The notes under the pieces: model-generated
What the model saw: the letters and a program-made list of their open reading frames with translations, nothing else
What the model was told of the DNA's origin: nothing
Database searches by the model: none
From: Zonotrichia leucophrys gambelii
Taxonomy: Eukaryota > Chordata > Aves > Passeriformes > Passerellidae
DNA length: 64,000 nt
Reading direction: 5' to 3'
NCBI RefSeq assembly: GCF_028769735.1
Contig: NC_088171.1
Span: 125,758,533-125,822,532, forward strand
Shown here: positions 25,175-39,300 of the stretch, one piece after another
Numbering within the stretch: the stretch's first letter is position 1
Layout of the letters: every line of letters starts with the position of its first letter
Translations under genes and position numbers: made by a program

Positions 25175-25211
25175 ATTGGTTGTGAGCCTTAACACAAGGC
25201 TCACAACCAAT
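25175..25211. repeat. Perfect 16-bp inverted repeat with 5-base loop
   Basis: ATTGGTTGTGAGCCTT (25175-25190) is exactly complementary in reverse to AAGGCTCACAACCAAT (25196-25211). They are separated by AACAC. The pairing stops abruptly at both flanks. The stem is mixed-sequence rather than simple AT, so chance is a poor explanation. It is too short for a normal pre-miRNA. A template-switch mutation or the remnant of a palindromic insertion are both plausible. Confidence 0.95.
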
Positions 25212-25214
25212 GTG

Positions 25215-28200
25215 TTGTATTCTTCATGTTCACACAGAAGAAACCATCTCACACAGAAAGAGAAAGAAAAATCAGTCTTGCCAAGTGAGATCCATTTAAA
25301 AAATATTAGATAAAGAATTGCAAAACTACTGGTGAGGTGAAGAGTGACTCATTGAAATGATAAAGACATGACAATATGAACAGGAAAAACTTGTCAATGT
25401 TGAATAAACTCCCCCTTTTTTCTTTCTCTGGAAGAAGAGAACTATTGGTTCCAAAAACTTCATGAATTATAGAACTTAATAAATATTCTAGGGTATATTT
25501 TTGGATGGAAGTATCATGCCATCTTTCATGAAGTGATGTGTAATTCATGAAGGAATTGTGTGATGTCAGGTGCTGTTTTCCTGTTATTCTTAGACAGACA
25601 CATAGGTAGAGTATCTGAAAACAACTCATCCACTCAAGCTCAACAAGTGGTTTGTGCTGCCTTAGGACTTCTTTTCTGTTGTCTATAAGAGCCAAGAAAG
25701 AAAATTACAATGGATTATGTAGGAGGAGAGTAAGAATGAGCTCAGAAATGGGCAGGAATAATCAGAAGGAACAGAATGATAATTAACATAATTGTTTGTC
25801 ATCACTTGGACAATTATATGTCTCAAAACTATATTTCTCAAACTAATTTGATAATTTTTATCCAATAATTTATATTCAATTTGTAAGAACTGTGCATAAT
25901 ATGAGAAACTTATTTTGGATGAGTGAAACCAGATTGTTTTGAAGTAATTTTTCAAGAAATAGTTACCACTCTAGAAAAAATCAGCTAGAGTGGGATTTTT
26001 CTAAAGACTTAGCAACAAAGTTGGTGATAAAAAAAATATGCTATATCTCTGATTTCCCTAAATGTTTCTCAAAAAATAACATGAAAATTGCTGCATGTAA
26101 AGAATGCTTTGTGTTTCTTGGAAGTCACCATCCATGTTCCAAGGGGGACAGTATGGAAATCACAAAGTGGAGTTAGATGTGAAAGGAAAAGAAGATACTC
26201 AAGGCCATAATTTTAACATCCTCTGTCTTACAGAGCTGAGAGTGAATGAAATGTCCTTTTTTTGCAAGCCAGGAAGAAACATTTGATATTTTGGGCATTA
26301 AATTCTTCAAATTCATATATGACCACTAACAGAGATGTTCTGTATATAAGACAGTCATAAAAGAGTAACTCATTTTATTTTCAACAAATTTCAATACTTT
26401 TTTACCTTCTATAGTTGACATTTCTGCTTAAGAATTGTTTAAAAAAGTTTAATGATTTTTACTGATTTATTTGTTTTATTTATCAGGGAAAGTGTTAAAG
26501 GGGGTGACAAAGAAGTCTGACATTACAGAACATTTTGATTTCATTACATAGGGAACCTCTGACTTTGAAATTTAATGAATTCTTCCCCCTCTCATGCATT
26601 CAATGCAATCTTAAATTGGTAACTGCAGAACACAGTTTTCCTTCCCTTGGTGAAGTGGAAATAAACATATATAATCATCCAGACACTCAGTGATTGTATA
26701 TCCAAACCAAATTTTCTAAAGCCTGCTATGGTTTCCTGTAATGGAGCAGTGGTCTCTCTGAGCCTTGCCAACTTTCTGAGACACAGACCAGAGTTCTGGC
26801 AAAGTGTACTGTAACTGAATTATAATGAGTGCCCCAAGATTAGTTTTTGACCTGTTCCGTGGCCACAGTTTAAACTATGTTAAACGGACCCCACATCTTT
26901 ATGGAAGACCTTTGTATATTTCTTGTTTGCAGTGTGCTCTGACTAGATTTCTTCCTGGTGTTAATGCCAAATTTCATCTCACATTTGAGCTGGGAAATGT
27001 CAAAAATACTTGAAATATTTATCTTTGTGGCAGAGATTTCTCCTAATGGGATTTTTATAAGTAGTTGAAGTCAGTTAAATGCTTGGTAAAAAAATTAAAA
27101 AAAATCTTTAAAAACAGTGTAAAGGTGTTTGGAACCCACCTTCCAGAGCTAGCAGATGATGCCAATTAGCAGCAATTTCTTCCTCTGAGCTTCTGGGAAT
27201 GACAAAATTAGCATCACTAAGCTGAACACCTTACCTAGATTTTTGCACATTTTGAGCTTCCTGTCAGCAGTCAGGATTTTTAATTTAAAAGACTTAATAA
27301 ATGCTGAAATTTTTTTAAGAAGACCCAAGGATGACCCTTGTTCTGTGCTAAAAGTTCCTGGAGCTACCTGCCATAAGAGTGATTTCAAATATCCAGACCT
27401 ACAGAGAGATTAAGTAGCCTGTCTTCTGTTCCAGCATCTCATTTTTTCAGCACATGAATATGCATGCGGATAGAAGCAAAATTATCTGTGTCATTAAAAC
27501 AATTAATTGAGACTACATGCCAAAAAAAGAAAGTAACTCTGGAGTGGTTACAGGGAAAAATAGGTCACTTTGGCCACCAGGTTCAGTTTTCATTTCTGAC
27601 CTAATTAAAAACTATTTTGCTGAGAATAACTGTTACTTGCAGATTAGCAATCCAATATCATAGGTCTTTCAATTAATTATTTATGAAGGATATTTATCTT
27701 CTAGGTCATACAACATGGGATAAATCCCAACTTCAGTGATGTGTTAATGAGCAATGCCAGAACATACATTGATTCATCACTTTCATTTAATGACTTGGAA
27801 ATGTTTAATGTTCCCAAAGTATTAGGAATGCTCCTCCATCCCTCCATTCTCAAATTTCTAATATGTTTTGAGGAAAGGAGCTCAAAACTAGGAATCAATA
27901 TCTTTAAGAAGGCTTAAACAAAAGTTGAGTAACTTTTCCAGGTTAAATATGACTGACCACATTATATAATGGAAAATGTTCTTTTTCATTTTATATTTAC
28001 TTAAGAAGGAATTACACTGTATGGGTTGTAACAGAAACATTATAGGAGTAAAACTGGCAGATATAAGGTGGTGTTATTTTAGAGATACTTTTGCATTTGA
28101 TTACCGTCTTGAGGGAATACCTTCTAACTGGATAACTGGAAAATGCTAACATTAAAAATAAAATCATTTGATATTTATGGTAGCTTTATTTTTACTCCCC

Positions 28201-29990
28201 TGTGTATAATTTTAGTGAGGGTGCTTAGTTATTACCATAATAACTTAATAATATTTTTCCTGTAAACACTCACATACACATTGTCTTCTCTTAAAATTAT
28301 TATATAGTAATTTATTATGTTATCAAAAAACACCAATACCTAATAGAATTTTCTATTGACTTCTTAGAGTAATGAATGACAGAATTTTATGTTTCAAATA
28401 AAGATGAAGGAGCAGTTTTAATGTGTGTTTTTCATCATGTTCTTAATTTCATTCTTGAAGCAAATGGACAAAACCCCTTATTTTATGAGTGGTTTGGTGG
28501 TACAAGGTTTCAAGTTATTATTTTCTAGAAGAGCAGCAAAAAAAAAAAAAAGCAAAAAGCTCACAATAAATTAAAGCACCTATAAAATGGAATTTCTTGG
28601 ACATATTTAAAAGACCAAAAATAAATTTGTAACAATTTTACAACTTTTTCTGTTGACTGCATAAAAAGTATATCTTCTAATGGGTATCTTTTGATCACTG
28701 TTCCAGTTACTCTTAGAAATTTTTTTCTTTTCATTTTTTCTTGTGCTGAAATTCACAAGGTTAGTTTTGGCCTTGCTGGAATTTTTTACAAACTTTCTTG
28801 GGTTTTTGTGTTGTGTAGGACCTGAGGAGTTGTATGGATTTTATTCTCAGTCAAAATCAGAAATGAATCAGGCCAATCTCTACTCAAAATTTGTGAAACC
28901 TAGAAGTGTAGAAGGTGAGGAAATAAGAGCCAGCTGGAATCACTTACCCCTGTCAGCCAGTTCTCCCTCAAGAGTGGGTCTACCACAGAAATCTAGCCCT
29001 AAAACACTATTTGATATTGCCACATTATTTTTACAAGAAATATTTTAAAAGGCATGCGCCACAAGCAATAATGATTTCACCAGTCATAGATGCGTACCTG
29101 AATCTCAGGTATCTCCAAACAAACAGTTTGGGTTAACTCTGAACAGAAGGTCTGTAACAGGAAGAAAAGGTCCAATGTCCAGCTGTAACTGCAGCAGAAG
29201 TCACTGCAGACCAAATACTAACAACAGGACTGCAATTTGCACAGGAAAATCTGATTTAAAATGGTAAAACCTTTGCAATTAATCAGTATTTATTCCTTTA
29301 GTACTGACAGTTTTGTTAAAAGTTAATCAAGATGTTGCTCCTCGCTCTAGTAAATCTACTTTCCTGAAACGTATGTTTTAAAGGATCATTGTATTTGTCA
29401 TTTTCTTATAACCAGCATCATGTATCTATATATCTGTATATATCTATCCCTTTCTGTATACTATTTAAAATTAATCTGTTTATATCAAAATTTCATCCTG
29501 ATAGTTACATTTGCTGCTAAACACCCTTTTATTTAGTTTTGAGGTTTTTTCATTAAAATCAGCTATTATTAATTTAATTGCATAAAAAACCAGAGTAAAA
29601 TCAAGATGTTCAGTATCTCTATTTTCATAGCTTACAGCAGAAAAAACCCTCAGAACTCACAACTTTTTTCTCATAGTTATAATATATTTATTTGGTGAAA
29701 TTTTTCTATTTTTTCCCTGGTTTTCATTTTTGTAGTAAATAAGATGAAATGGTTTTCATTTACACTTAATCATTTGAAACTGAAGGACAAATAGAGAGAA
29801 AAAATACAGGAAGGTTGGGAGAGTATTATGATGCATACTTTTTAAGACAAATAACAATTGCAACAAATTGCAAAAAAAAAAGCTAAAACCTCCAAACAAA
29901 TCATGGTATGAGAAAATGGACCCAATTTGCACCCATTTAGTCTCTATTTCTAAAGACCAAGAAAAGAGCTCAGTTAATCACTTAATCCAA
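25215..29990. other. Unique AT-rich non-coding sequence
   Basis: No gene or interspersed repeat was recognised in 4.8 kb. Open frames of 60-129 codons (for example 25306-25695 minus and 28743-29048 plus) lack domains. A 14-base A run lies at 28538-28551, and a TATC-rich stretch at about 29420-29450. Confidence 0.5.
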
Positions 29991-29994
29991 ACTG

Positions 29995-30315
29995 ATTTTC
30001 AGAGCTTGGCTTAGGCTGCTCAGAGCTGTTCCAGGTTGCAGCTCAGGGGATGGAGCAGGCAGAGCCTCGTTGGGAAGCTGCAGCCCTGCCCTGCCCTGCC
30101 CTGCCCTTCTCTGCTGTGAGAAAACCTCACCCGCAGCTCCCCTGTCTCTGCTGTGAGAGAGGAGCAGCTGGAAGAGGGTATGGCAATATCTTTTTACAGA
30201 ACTGAGGTGTGTTGAGGGCCACAGGAGGAGCTCTGAGTGCCCCCTCAGTCTGGCTCCTCACACATCCTAGGGACAGAGCCTGGAAGCGCTGCGCAGTCAG
30301 AATGCAGGAGCCAGT
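29995..30315. other. GC-richer patch with (CCCTG)n run
   Basis: This is an isolated GC-richer stretch in AT-rich surroundings. It includes about four and a half CCCTG units at 30083-30106 and several CTGCTGTGAG words that recur at 30112-30121 and 30149-30158. No coding frame or known repeat family was recognised. It could be an old retroposon remnant or a regulatory patch. Confidence 0.4.
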
Positions 30316-30319
30316 GGAA

Positions 30320-32580
30320 ACAATTTTGTCTCAGAAGAATAGGGTGACTTAAGCTTTATACTATCACCGGTAGTAGTGGCAAACAGCTGTTTTCAAGGGC
30401 ACTGTGTCCTGATTTCCTGATAGAAACAATATCATTAATATGTACAAGAATTATGTTCCAAACATTAAGACTAGATCTGAAAGACTTTATATGCTAGATA
30501 GAAAAGCTAATCAAGATGAAATTTATGACCTGGTGACCATTTAATCAATGACTTATAAAGCACTTTCCATTGTAGCTTCAATGTATAGACCAAAATTCTG
30601 TAGAATATTTGTAGTGGATTGACTTACCAAAATATCTGAAGTGAACAACTTAAGGAAGCAAAGAGAAAACTTACAATGTTTGTTATTAATCAAAAGGACA
30701 AACTCAGTTATGAAATCTTAATTAATTCTGCAAGTAAGAAAACTCTTTAGGTTTTGCCCTTTTAGCGTTATTTTAGCCATGCTACTTTAATTCCTGTGCA
30801 ATTACAAACCACATTTTGTCAATAACAGATAGATTCAGGTCATTAAGTTTTAATTAATAGCACAGACTTATTTGCAATGGTTGAATACTATCAAAGTGAC
30901 TTCTTATATCTACTGAACATGTATCAACTCTCTAATTATTATTCTTTTTGTAAAGAAAATTTAGCAGAGTTAGGAAATACCACTTCACCATTTTGACATC
31001 TTTGCAATATTATTTTAAAAATATGAGTGGTCACCAATTAACAAGTATTTGTTTATTGATAATTTTCATAGAATTAGTGGTGATATATAGCAATACAATT
31101 TCAAAATAACACAGCAATGAAGAGCATTTACTTCAGGAGAATCTAATTAGTAATAATAAGTATGTAATAAAGGATTGGAGTAAGAATGTTTACCTAAAAG
31201 ACAATGAATAGTTCCTGTGAATTTGCATAGAGTTGAATTAAATTATACTGTATTCACAGAGCTATGAATCTGTAAGAAAGATTGATTCCAAACATAGTGC
31301 AAAATTTTTATATTTTGCTAGAGTTTTATGCTTCAAACTGTATTCAGGTACTGCATTTCAAACACATTTTGCAGACCAATAAGGTTGTGCTTAATTTTCA
31401 AGAGCACTCTAGTAGCTGTTTAGAAGTTAGACATATGAATAAATATGTTCAGAATTCAGCTGAAAAATGACACAAACACAGCCTATACTTTTATATTAGT
31501 GCAGGTTTTCAATCTTTATGACTTAATATTTCTATGCATGAGATTAAAACTTTAGTTAAGAAATCCCTGTTACTTCTATCGTGTTACTCTATTCTTCTAC
31601 ATTTTGTTGGCAATGGCTGTAGTATAAAATGTTTACCCTCACTTAGAACACTAGTAGAAGCTGCTTACTGCCCTCTGTAGAGAGGTAATACCATTTTACA
31701 GCCAGCTAAAACCACCGTAAAAGTCAACTTTATTTTGTCACTCTTTTCCTTCTCTAGAGTGATCTTGTGTTGAGAATTAAGTAGTCTGTTAAATTTATTG
31801 CAAATCTGTTTATAAGGAAACAAGACTTTATAAAATACTTGACTTAGTTTGGTAGAAATTAATATTTTTCAGTTTTACATAGAACAATTCAGTATTTCAG
31901 TAAACAGATTATTTAATATTTAAATTCTGGAGTTTAAGGTAGAGGAAGGAAAAGATCTATCATGGAAATGAATATGTTTTTCTTGAAATAATTTATTAAA
32001 ATTCTGACCCAGAGAACGAGTGTGCTTTTCCTTTTATAATTATGTTCCCAACATCTCAGCATACTGTAGCCACCATTGTAACCTGAGCTCTCATTAGTGT
32101 TATGGTGGAAAAATATTGGATTAAATGAATAGAATTCAAAACATGAAGCTGTTTGAGATTTCCTGGATATTGAAATGCACTCTGCAGGGAAAAAACCCCA
32201 CCTTTTCTGGAAATGGTTTCTTGCCGTTTAACTGATGATGTAAAATATAACAGGAATAATACCTGAAATAACTTTCTAAGGTTTAGGATACTTAAGGTTC
32301 TGTTCTTATATTTTAGAAACAGCAGTCATGTCATTTTTTATTATTTTTTGTTTATTGTTTCAATTCCTCAGGCTCCAGGCTCTGCTGCCATAACTTTCAG
32401 AAATATTTTGCTAAAAGGGTTAGCATAAGATATGAGACATTGTTATCCAAGAATAAGTCATAGCTCCATAGCCTTAGCTTATTCTTGGAGGAAATGAATG
32501 GTAGTAAAACAAAGGAAAGGACATGAAATGGATCCTGATGGTCATTGTTTTCGAAATCCCTAAGGCTGGGTCTGAGTATG
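30320..32580. other. Unique AT-rich non-coding sequence
   Basis: Nothing was recognised. The short frames present have ordinary composition. Confidence 0.55.
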
Positions 32581-32584
32581 AAAT

Positions 32585-32975
32585 GTGAGAGCATCTCAGG
32601 CCCCGGTGGGGCTTGGCTCTGTACAGGCGCCCTCAGGTGCACCCGTGTGTGAGAAGCAAAGTGCACACTGGGCAGTGGGCACTGAGCCCTTGCACAGCCT
32701 GGCAGCTCTGGGAGCAGGACATCTGCAATCCAGCCAGGTGCTGAAGGTGCACAGCTTACCAAGCAGACGTGGGCTGAGTGATTGAGGTGAGGTCTGCTGC
32801 ACAAAACTGTAATGTGCTGAGTAAATGTTCCCTAGGCAGTGCTTGGGAAGAGTTAAACAGGGCTGAATATAGCCAAAGAGGTCATTAAGAGCAGCAGACT
32901 CCAGCCAGTACAGGACACTGGATGTTAATGATGGAGAGCTGCAGGTTTCACAGCTTCTCCTGGGTAGGTGTCTCA
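32585..32975. other. GC-richer patch of unknown nature
   Basis: About 390 bases are richer in G and C than their flanks. Frames of up to 135 codons overlap it on the minus strand (32397-32804 and 32596-32976), with another on the plus strand. Several overlapping frames with no domain point to composition rather than coding. The word GCAGCAGACTCCAGCCAGTAC resembles nothing I can name. Confidence 0.35.
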
Positions 32976-32979
32976 TAGA

Positions 32980-33230
32980 AAGGCATGAGAGAAATCATCC
33001 ATGACATGAGAAATGCTCCCTGTTTCATGGGGCTTCCCACTGGGACAGGTGCCAAGGTAGAAGAATATGTCTTACAATTCATTTCTCTCCTAGGCCTCAT
33101 TCAGAATTTTTGGTAGGCACTCTCTGAATTCAGGAACTGCAGCTGAGAAAAAGTACAACTATTGCATTTTTTAAATAACTTTTGATTAAAAGTAATGAAT
33201 TATAATTACAGAACAGAATAAAATAGAATT
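32980..33230. other. Unique spacer
   Basis: Nothing was recognised. Confidence 0.5.
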
Positions 33231-33232
33231 AA

Positions 33233-33345
33233 GTGAAATAGCATAGCATATCATAGCATAGCATGGCATAGCATAGCATGGAATAGCATAGTGCAAGTTG
33301 GAAGGACATCAAAAGACCTGATCCAAACTTTCACAGGAAAGGTGG
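33233..33345 (-). mobile_element. Possible CR1 3' end with CATAG-type array
   Basis: A run of GCATA/CATAG pentamers with scattered variants (33237-33293) leads into GTTGGAAGGACATC and a CTGATCCAAAC stretch. In birds, minus-strand CR1 tails often show an expanded ATAGA-type array followed by GTTGGAAGGGACC and a GTCCAAC stretch. The order and wording fit loosely, but divergence is high. It may instead be an independent pentanucleotide microsatellite next to unrelated sequence. Confidence 0.45.
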
Positions 33346-33349
33346 CCTA

Positions 33350-36300
33350 AATATTGGCCCAGTACTGGCAGGGGGTTCATACTTACCTCATCCTGTCTAA
33401 GGACTGGCCATATGTGCTTGGGAAAAATAACCATATTGCTACAGGTTATTTTGTTTGTTTGTTATTGAGGAATTTAATACCTCTGTCTTTTAAAGCACAC
33501 AATTTGCTTTTGATGGAGTTTGTGGGAGCCAGGGGAAGTGTGCATTTTGGCTACATGTATGTGGGGTGTGTGAAAGCTACAGGTCCTTATGGTGGTTTTC
33601 ATGTTGAAACCAAATCTAATTACAGTTCTTGCGTAACTGAGAAGCAGCACTCAAGGTTTGAAGACTGCTCTAAGTACAGATTCCTATATTCAGTCACATA
33701 GTATTTAGATTACAGGTTTTCAAGGACTTAATTTTTGAAAGTAGTTAGACAAAAGTGAAATGGCTAGGTAAATGCTTAAAATCATCTGATTATATTTGTA
33801 ATTCCCACTTGCGTTCAGCCCATTTCAGTTGCCTCTTATGTCCTAGTATGTGTCTGATTTCATCTGTGAGTGCTTGGATAACTGTAGTGTGACTGTACAT
33901 CTACCTTGATTTTCTTAAGTGTTTTGCTTCAGCTTAAGAAATTGTCCTGATGTGGGGGTCAAGAGACTTTGAAGAGCCAGGCTGCCTGTAAGGAGAGCTG
34001 CTCTCAAAACCCTACTACAGCTGAAAGTTCAGTTTCATTTTGAATTGTGAAATTCTAGTTTTCTTTATAATCCTGCTAGGCATTTGTTGTTTATATTACC
34101 TTGTGGTAGTGTCCCACAAGTGCATTATATGTTAGCCTGGATTCTGTAACTCAAAAGTATGTGTGCTGAAAAACCCTCTCCCTAAGCATAGGAGACTCAG
34201 ACTGGCAGATACTGCAATGCATATGCAGAAAAAAAAAAAAAAAAAAGAAAGAAAAATGCCTGCTGATCTTTCAAGTAATATGATAATATGTTCCAGATAG
34301 AGAAGGCAAGATTAACATTTAGAAAGAAATTCAACAGTATCTTAAATTAATAGAAATAAAATCTTCAGACTTTAATATTTAATGCATAGCAACATTCTCC
34401 ACTGGTAATACAGCAGTGATAATGAACAGCTATAACAAATATGTAATTTTTTCCCCTACTGATAAACCTTTACAAGAAAGGTTGCAATCTCTCTCTGCCT
34501 CTTATTCGCTTTTGCTTTTGTAGCATGTCATGTAGTATGTATAAACTCTATTTAGAGAGATAATTTACCACGAAATTTTTCACAATGTAAAAGGTTACTT
34601 ATTCACACAAAGTCAAGCATTAAGGCAGAAAATGCCTGTTTGAATGAGATTTTTAAAATTTTCTGTATAATGTCATATTCTCTGCAGTACAGGAGGAAGT
34701 AAATGGTGTTAGAAGCAGTAAAACTCATTTCTTATTGTTGCTCTAATACTGACCTTGGCATTTTGTGAAACAGCCCCCCATTTAAATTAAAGGATAAAAA
34801 ATTAGAAAGTGAATCTACTCCTCAAATTAGGAAGAAAATGCTTAAGAGATACCTAAGAACTAGTAAAAAGGACTCTAATTTCCTGTGTTTTTCTGTCCTC
34901 TTAATGGAATTTTGAATTACAACACTGTACACAGCCATTGGGAATTTCAGACCCATAGAACTCTCTACCTTATTTCAGGCAGTAGAAATAAATTTTGGTG
35001 ATATTACAGCAAAAATGTTAAAACTAAAAACTCTCCTATTAAAGGCACAAACCATTATAATCCATATCAATATGTAAGACAACAATAAGAATAGGAAATA
35101 ATAAATTAAAAAAAAAACAATAAAAACAACAAAAACCGAAGCACAGTATCCTAAATACAGCACTTCACAGCAAAATATGCCCAAAACTGAAAATCACTCA
35201 TCTTCCAAGGAAGTACACTGTGTTTTCCTACTACTTGTAACTTTTCAAAAGGCCTGGATGTAGTGCCATGTAGTCAGTTGTGCTAATGTCATAGGTTTAT
35301 CTCAAATGACCCAGAGGACTTGGGTCAAAAAGAGAAAAAACAAGGCAGTTTAAGAATTCAGAAGGGTATAGTATCTCCCTCTGTCCCCAGGAATAATTGC
35401 AGAGGTGAAAACACCAAAGGGAAACAAATGTGTTAGTCTGATGGACATCAGAAGGTTAGTGCTTTTTTATAATCACATTTTCAGGCTGAGGGCAAGAACC
35501 TTATTTCACCACTGGTCTGTCTGAGAAAATTATTAGCAGCTATATATTTCATATTTTTTATGTCAGCTTTCAGCACTTAACCAGCCTTTTAAAGTAGAGA
35601 AATCTTTCAGGGAAGAACCTGCAGGAAAGCAGCATATGGAGAACAATTTGAGGAGTAGAAATTTAGCCTAAATAAAGGTGAGTTTCACTGCATAGATTAA
35701 AATACTCAAGTCGTAATGTCTGCATATAGGATTTAATGTATTTCCCTGAGCATAGGCATCATGCTGCCAGCAGGTTTGGAGCTATGAGGGAGCTGCACCT
35801 TTCTGGAACAGGACTGGTGTACCAGAGGGATGCTCCAGGATATCTCTGATTGTACTATATACCTATGTGTAACTAAATTGATCTTCTAGAAGTTGCCCAC
35901 ATAAAAAAAAACATTTGTCTAAACCATCACTGTGCCTAGTGGTGGTCAGTTGTTGACAAAATGTATGTCTGCTGTAGGTTGATGTGAGTATAAGTGTAGG
36001 CTTTGCTGTCTGTGTTTAATAGGTACTTAGATACATAGGGCACCAAATTTAAGTGTCTTCATTCTAGAGCTGAATCCTACCCTTTACCTATGGAGATTAA
36101 TATAAAGTACTGCTTGTGTCAGAATGTGAATTCAAGATTTCAATGACACAGATAAAAGAGAATTTAAGATTGTCCTGAACTAAGAAATCTTCACATCTAA
36201 AAGATATATTCATAATTTAATAGAGATCTAGTGACTTGATATTAATTCTTTTACTTGAATGTAAAACAGATAATGTTTGTGGACTTCATTTGGATTTAAA

Positions 36301-39300
36301 AAACCAAACAGCAAATAATTCTTCAAGTTCAACATAGCATTTCAAATATAAGTGTGAGCTCAAATCTAATGTTAAGTGACCTCTGATTTTTATGTGAGGA
36401 AAATATGTGTGCAACATTTTTTATTTACGGTGATAGATTTTTATGAATGACCCATTTAAACAAAAGCTTCTTGCAAGCTAAAAAAAAATTGGGAGAATGT
36501 AGTGATGCTTATAAAAAATGTTGTTAGGAAATTTCTGTTGTTTAGGAAATTTACAAGAGACCCCAAACAATTGATTGGGAAGTTTAATTTCACATGAAAT
36601 GCAGAAGTATTGCATGAATGTTTCAGAGCTGCTCATTTCAGACTCTCATTTTCCATTCCAGATACCTTGAAAACAGTCACAGTTCTGGGCCATCTCACCA
36701 GACCAGTGCTTCAGCCCTCAGGTTAAAGGTTGAAATGACTGAGTCTTACTTAGTTCTCAACTATGCCACATATTTTTGCTCTAATCAGTATGAAGAATAA
36801 AGCATGATCCAGCATGATGAATACACCTGTACAAGAAAAAAATTGCACCTGAATTGCACCAAAAACTTGTACTATTTTTAAAATGAAAGGCAAAAAAATG
36901 CAGTCAATAAGAGCAATTTGCCATAGTAACATAATTTTGCATTAATAAAATATCTTCATTATGGATATACTTTTCCTTTCTCTCTATGGAAGCAGTTATA
37001 CTTCATGAAGCTACTTCAATTTTCACTGGATGAAAGGGAGAAGGGCTGACATTAGCCACAAGGCAAGTGGAGTAGCAGCTTTGAGTATCACCAATCAATA
37101 TTTATGCCTGTGGCTACCATAAATCACTGGGGTAAAACCAGACAGGTTTGGGTTTTCCACTGAGCAACATGAGAGTGTCTCTTCTGAAGGGCTTCCTCAG
37201 CTCATCCTATTTCCCAGGTTCCAGGCACTGGTGCTGGAAAACTAGAACTGAAAGCAGGGTTCCACTGAAATGGGAGCTCATGTTCGAAGTGACAAAGCGG
37301 TAAAAAATTTCTGGACTCTTCCTGTTGCACTGCTCTGGGAAACCTCTAAATCATACCCAAAGGGCAACATTTGCAGCAGCAGAGCTGCTTTGTTCCCCTG
37401 ACTGAATCATTGCTCATTAGCCTTATCTTTAGTAGCAATTATCATTTCTCATGCTGTGCAGGCCCAGTGAATCTTAGGTAACGTGGCTTCAGGCAGGGCA
37501 CAGGACTTATGCACACACCCTGTGGCAGATTTATTGAGTACAGGAGGATGAATCTCAAGGGCAACTCACAGAAACCTGAGCAAGTTTCTTTTACAGATTC
37601 CTTTTTAATGTTACCATTTGAATGGATCATTTTGCATCTTGAGTCATAAATTTCCAAAAGATTATTTCATTCAAAAAATAAGAACAAGATAATATACGGA
37701 ATTTTGGTGCCCAGTTATGCAATATACAGCAGTCATATTTTCTCATGTCAGTTTAAAAAATTCATAAATTTGCAGGAATTGGACATGGAAAAGCAGGGTG
37801 AGGCATTTTCACCTATGGATTTATCAGGGCTTCCAACTGTCATAAAACTGCTTTTGCTTTGAATACTAGAGTGCCTCTTGGTGCTATATAAAAATGTCCA
37901 AGGTTTTCCACTTCATAATTCATTCTGTTTAGGTATTTTGCTTTGAAATAAATTTTATTATTGAATTTTACAGGTTGTTTTTATTACTGCCATTAACAAC
38001 CAATCCCATTCTTTCCTTCTCTTGTTCTTAAATTTTGTTAAAAAAAAACTACACAGGAGCAAAAGAATTTAAACACTAAATAGATTTTTAAAAGTTTAAA
38101 TTTGGAAACATGAAATGAAAAGTTCAAGAATATTTGTAAAAAGGATAAGCAATTGCTTTCTTATAAATTCCCTGACTGGAATAGTGACACCATGTTGCCC
38201 AACATTTATAGATTTATGCAGTAACTTTTCTTTCCAGTATGTTGCAGCTGTTTGCATGGCACCAGTTTCCTACCTAGTATTGCTAACAGTGATTTTCATA
38301 GGTCACAAATATACAAGAAATTAAAAAAATCTTTCAAATCCTTTAAAACAGCCTAATTTATATGGCAGAATAAATACAGCTACTGAACTTGTGATAGTTT
38401 TTATTTGTTATATTTTAGTGTCGAATTTTTGTGTGGTCTGGAAAAGAAATAGCAGAAACCTGTGTGACAAAATATGCCTGGCATGTTACATGTTGAGGAT
38501 GAAAAATTATTTCTACATATATGAATTCTTTCTATTCTGTGAAATATGTGAATTTGTGGTAGAGAATATGTTCAACCCAATTCAAAATAAAGGATGGAAT
38601 GATATCAGGATTAATGAGAGGGGTAGAAATTTCATTGTTGGCTTTTTATTGAACACATAGTTGGTTCTGAATGTAATTGCATGGATAAAGAAAATCTGCC
38701 TTTTTGAACAAGTGATGGATTTTTAATTTTTAAAAATTTTTTTTAATGATCCTAGTTGGTATTTTTGGAAATTTCATTCCTGAAATAGGAATTCTGTTCT
38801 ATGAACAAAGAGAGCCATATTTTACCATGGAGAATTACCACCAAGTTACTTAAAGCACTGAGAATTGCTTGCAATTCTGTTGTGAAATGAAAATAGTTCT
38901 GAAACTGTCACCTTAAAAAGGTGTAGACACTAACTTATTAATAACCATTTTCGAGAACCGGTCAAAGAGGACAAGAAGGTTGCACTAGAGGAGAGGAAAT
39001 CCCCAAGGAAAATTTTAACCAGCTCTGGCTTTTTACTCCTAGAATCTCCTCAGGATAGTATCAGAACTGTGTGAACTGCAGGCAGCCCAGCAGCCCTCAG
39101 GAACAGTGGAGCACAGCAGCAGAAGAGTTTATTCTGCTCCTCATCTTGACATTGTTTTTAGTATGAGAGCCAGGCAAAATACATTAACCATTATTTTGTT
39201 ACAGAAATGAGTAAAGAAAATTATTCTTAGATATGCACAGGGGTCCTAACTGGGACACTCAGGTAGCATGAGGCTTGTGTTGATAAAAGTCAGAGGTCAT

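Noticed and set aside
25175..25211. Possible microRNA precursor
   Set aside because: A 16-bp stem is too short for a Drosha/Dicer substrate, and pairing does not extend into the flanks.
32397..32976. Overlapping 126- and 135-codon minus-strand frames
   Set aside because: Two frames open over the same GC-richer patch with no domains point to base composition and not to genes.
34229..34246. Poly(A) run as a SINE or processed-pseudogene tail (also 57196-57216 and 58982-58999)
   Set aside because: No target-site duplications or cDNA-like bodies were found next to these runs, and A-tailed SINEs are rare in birds.
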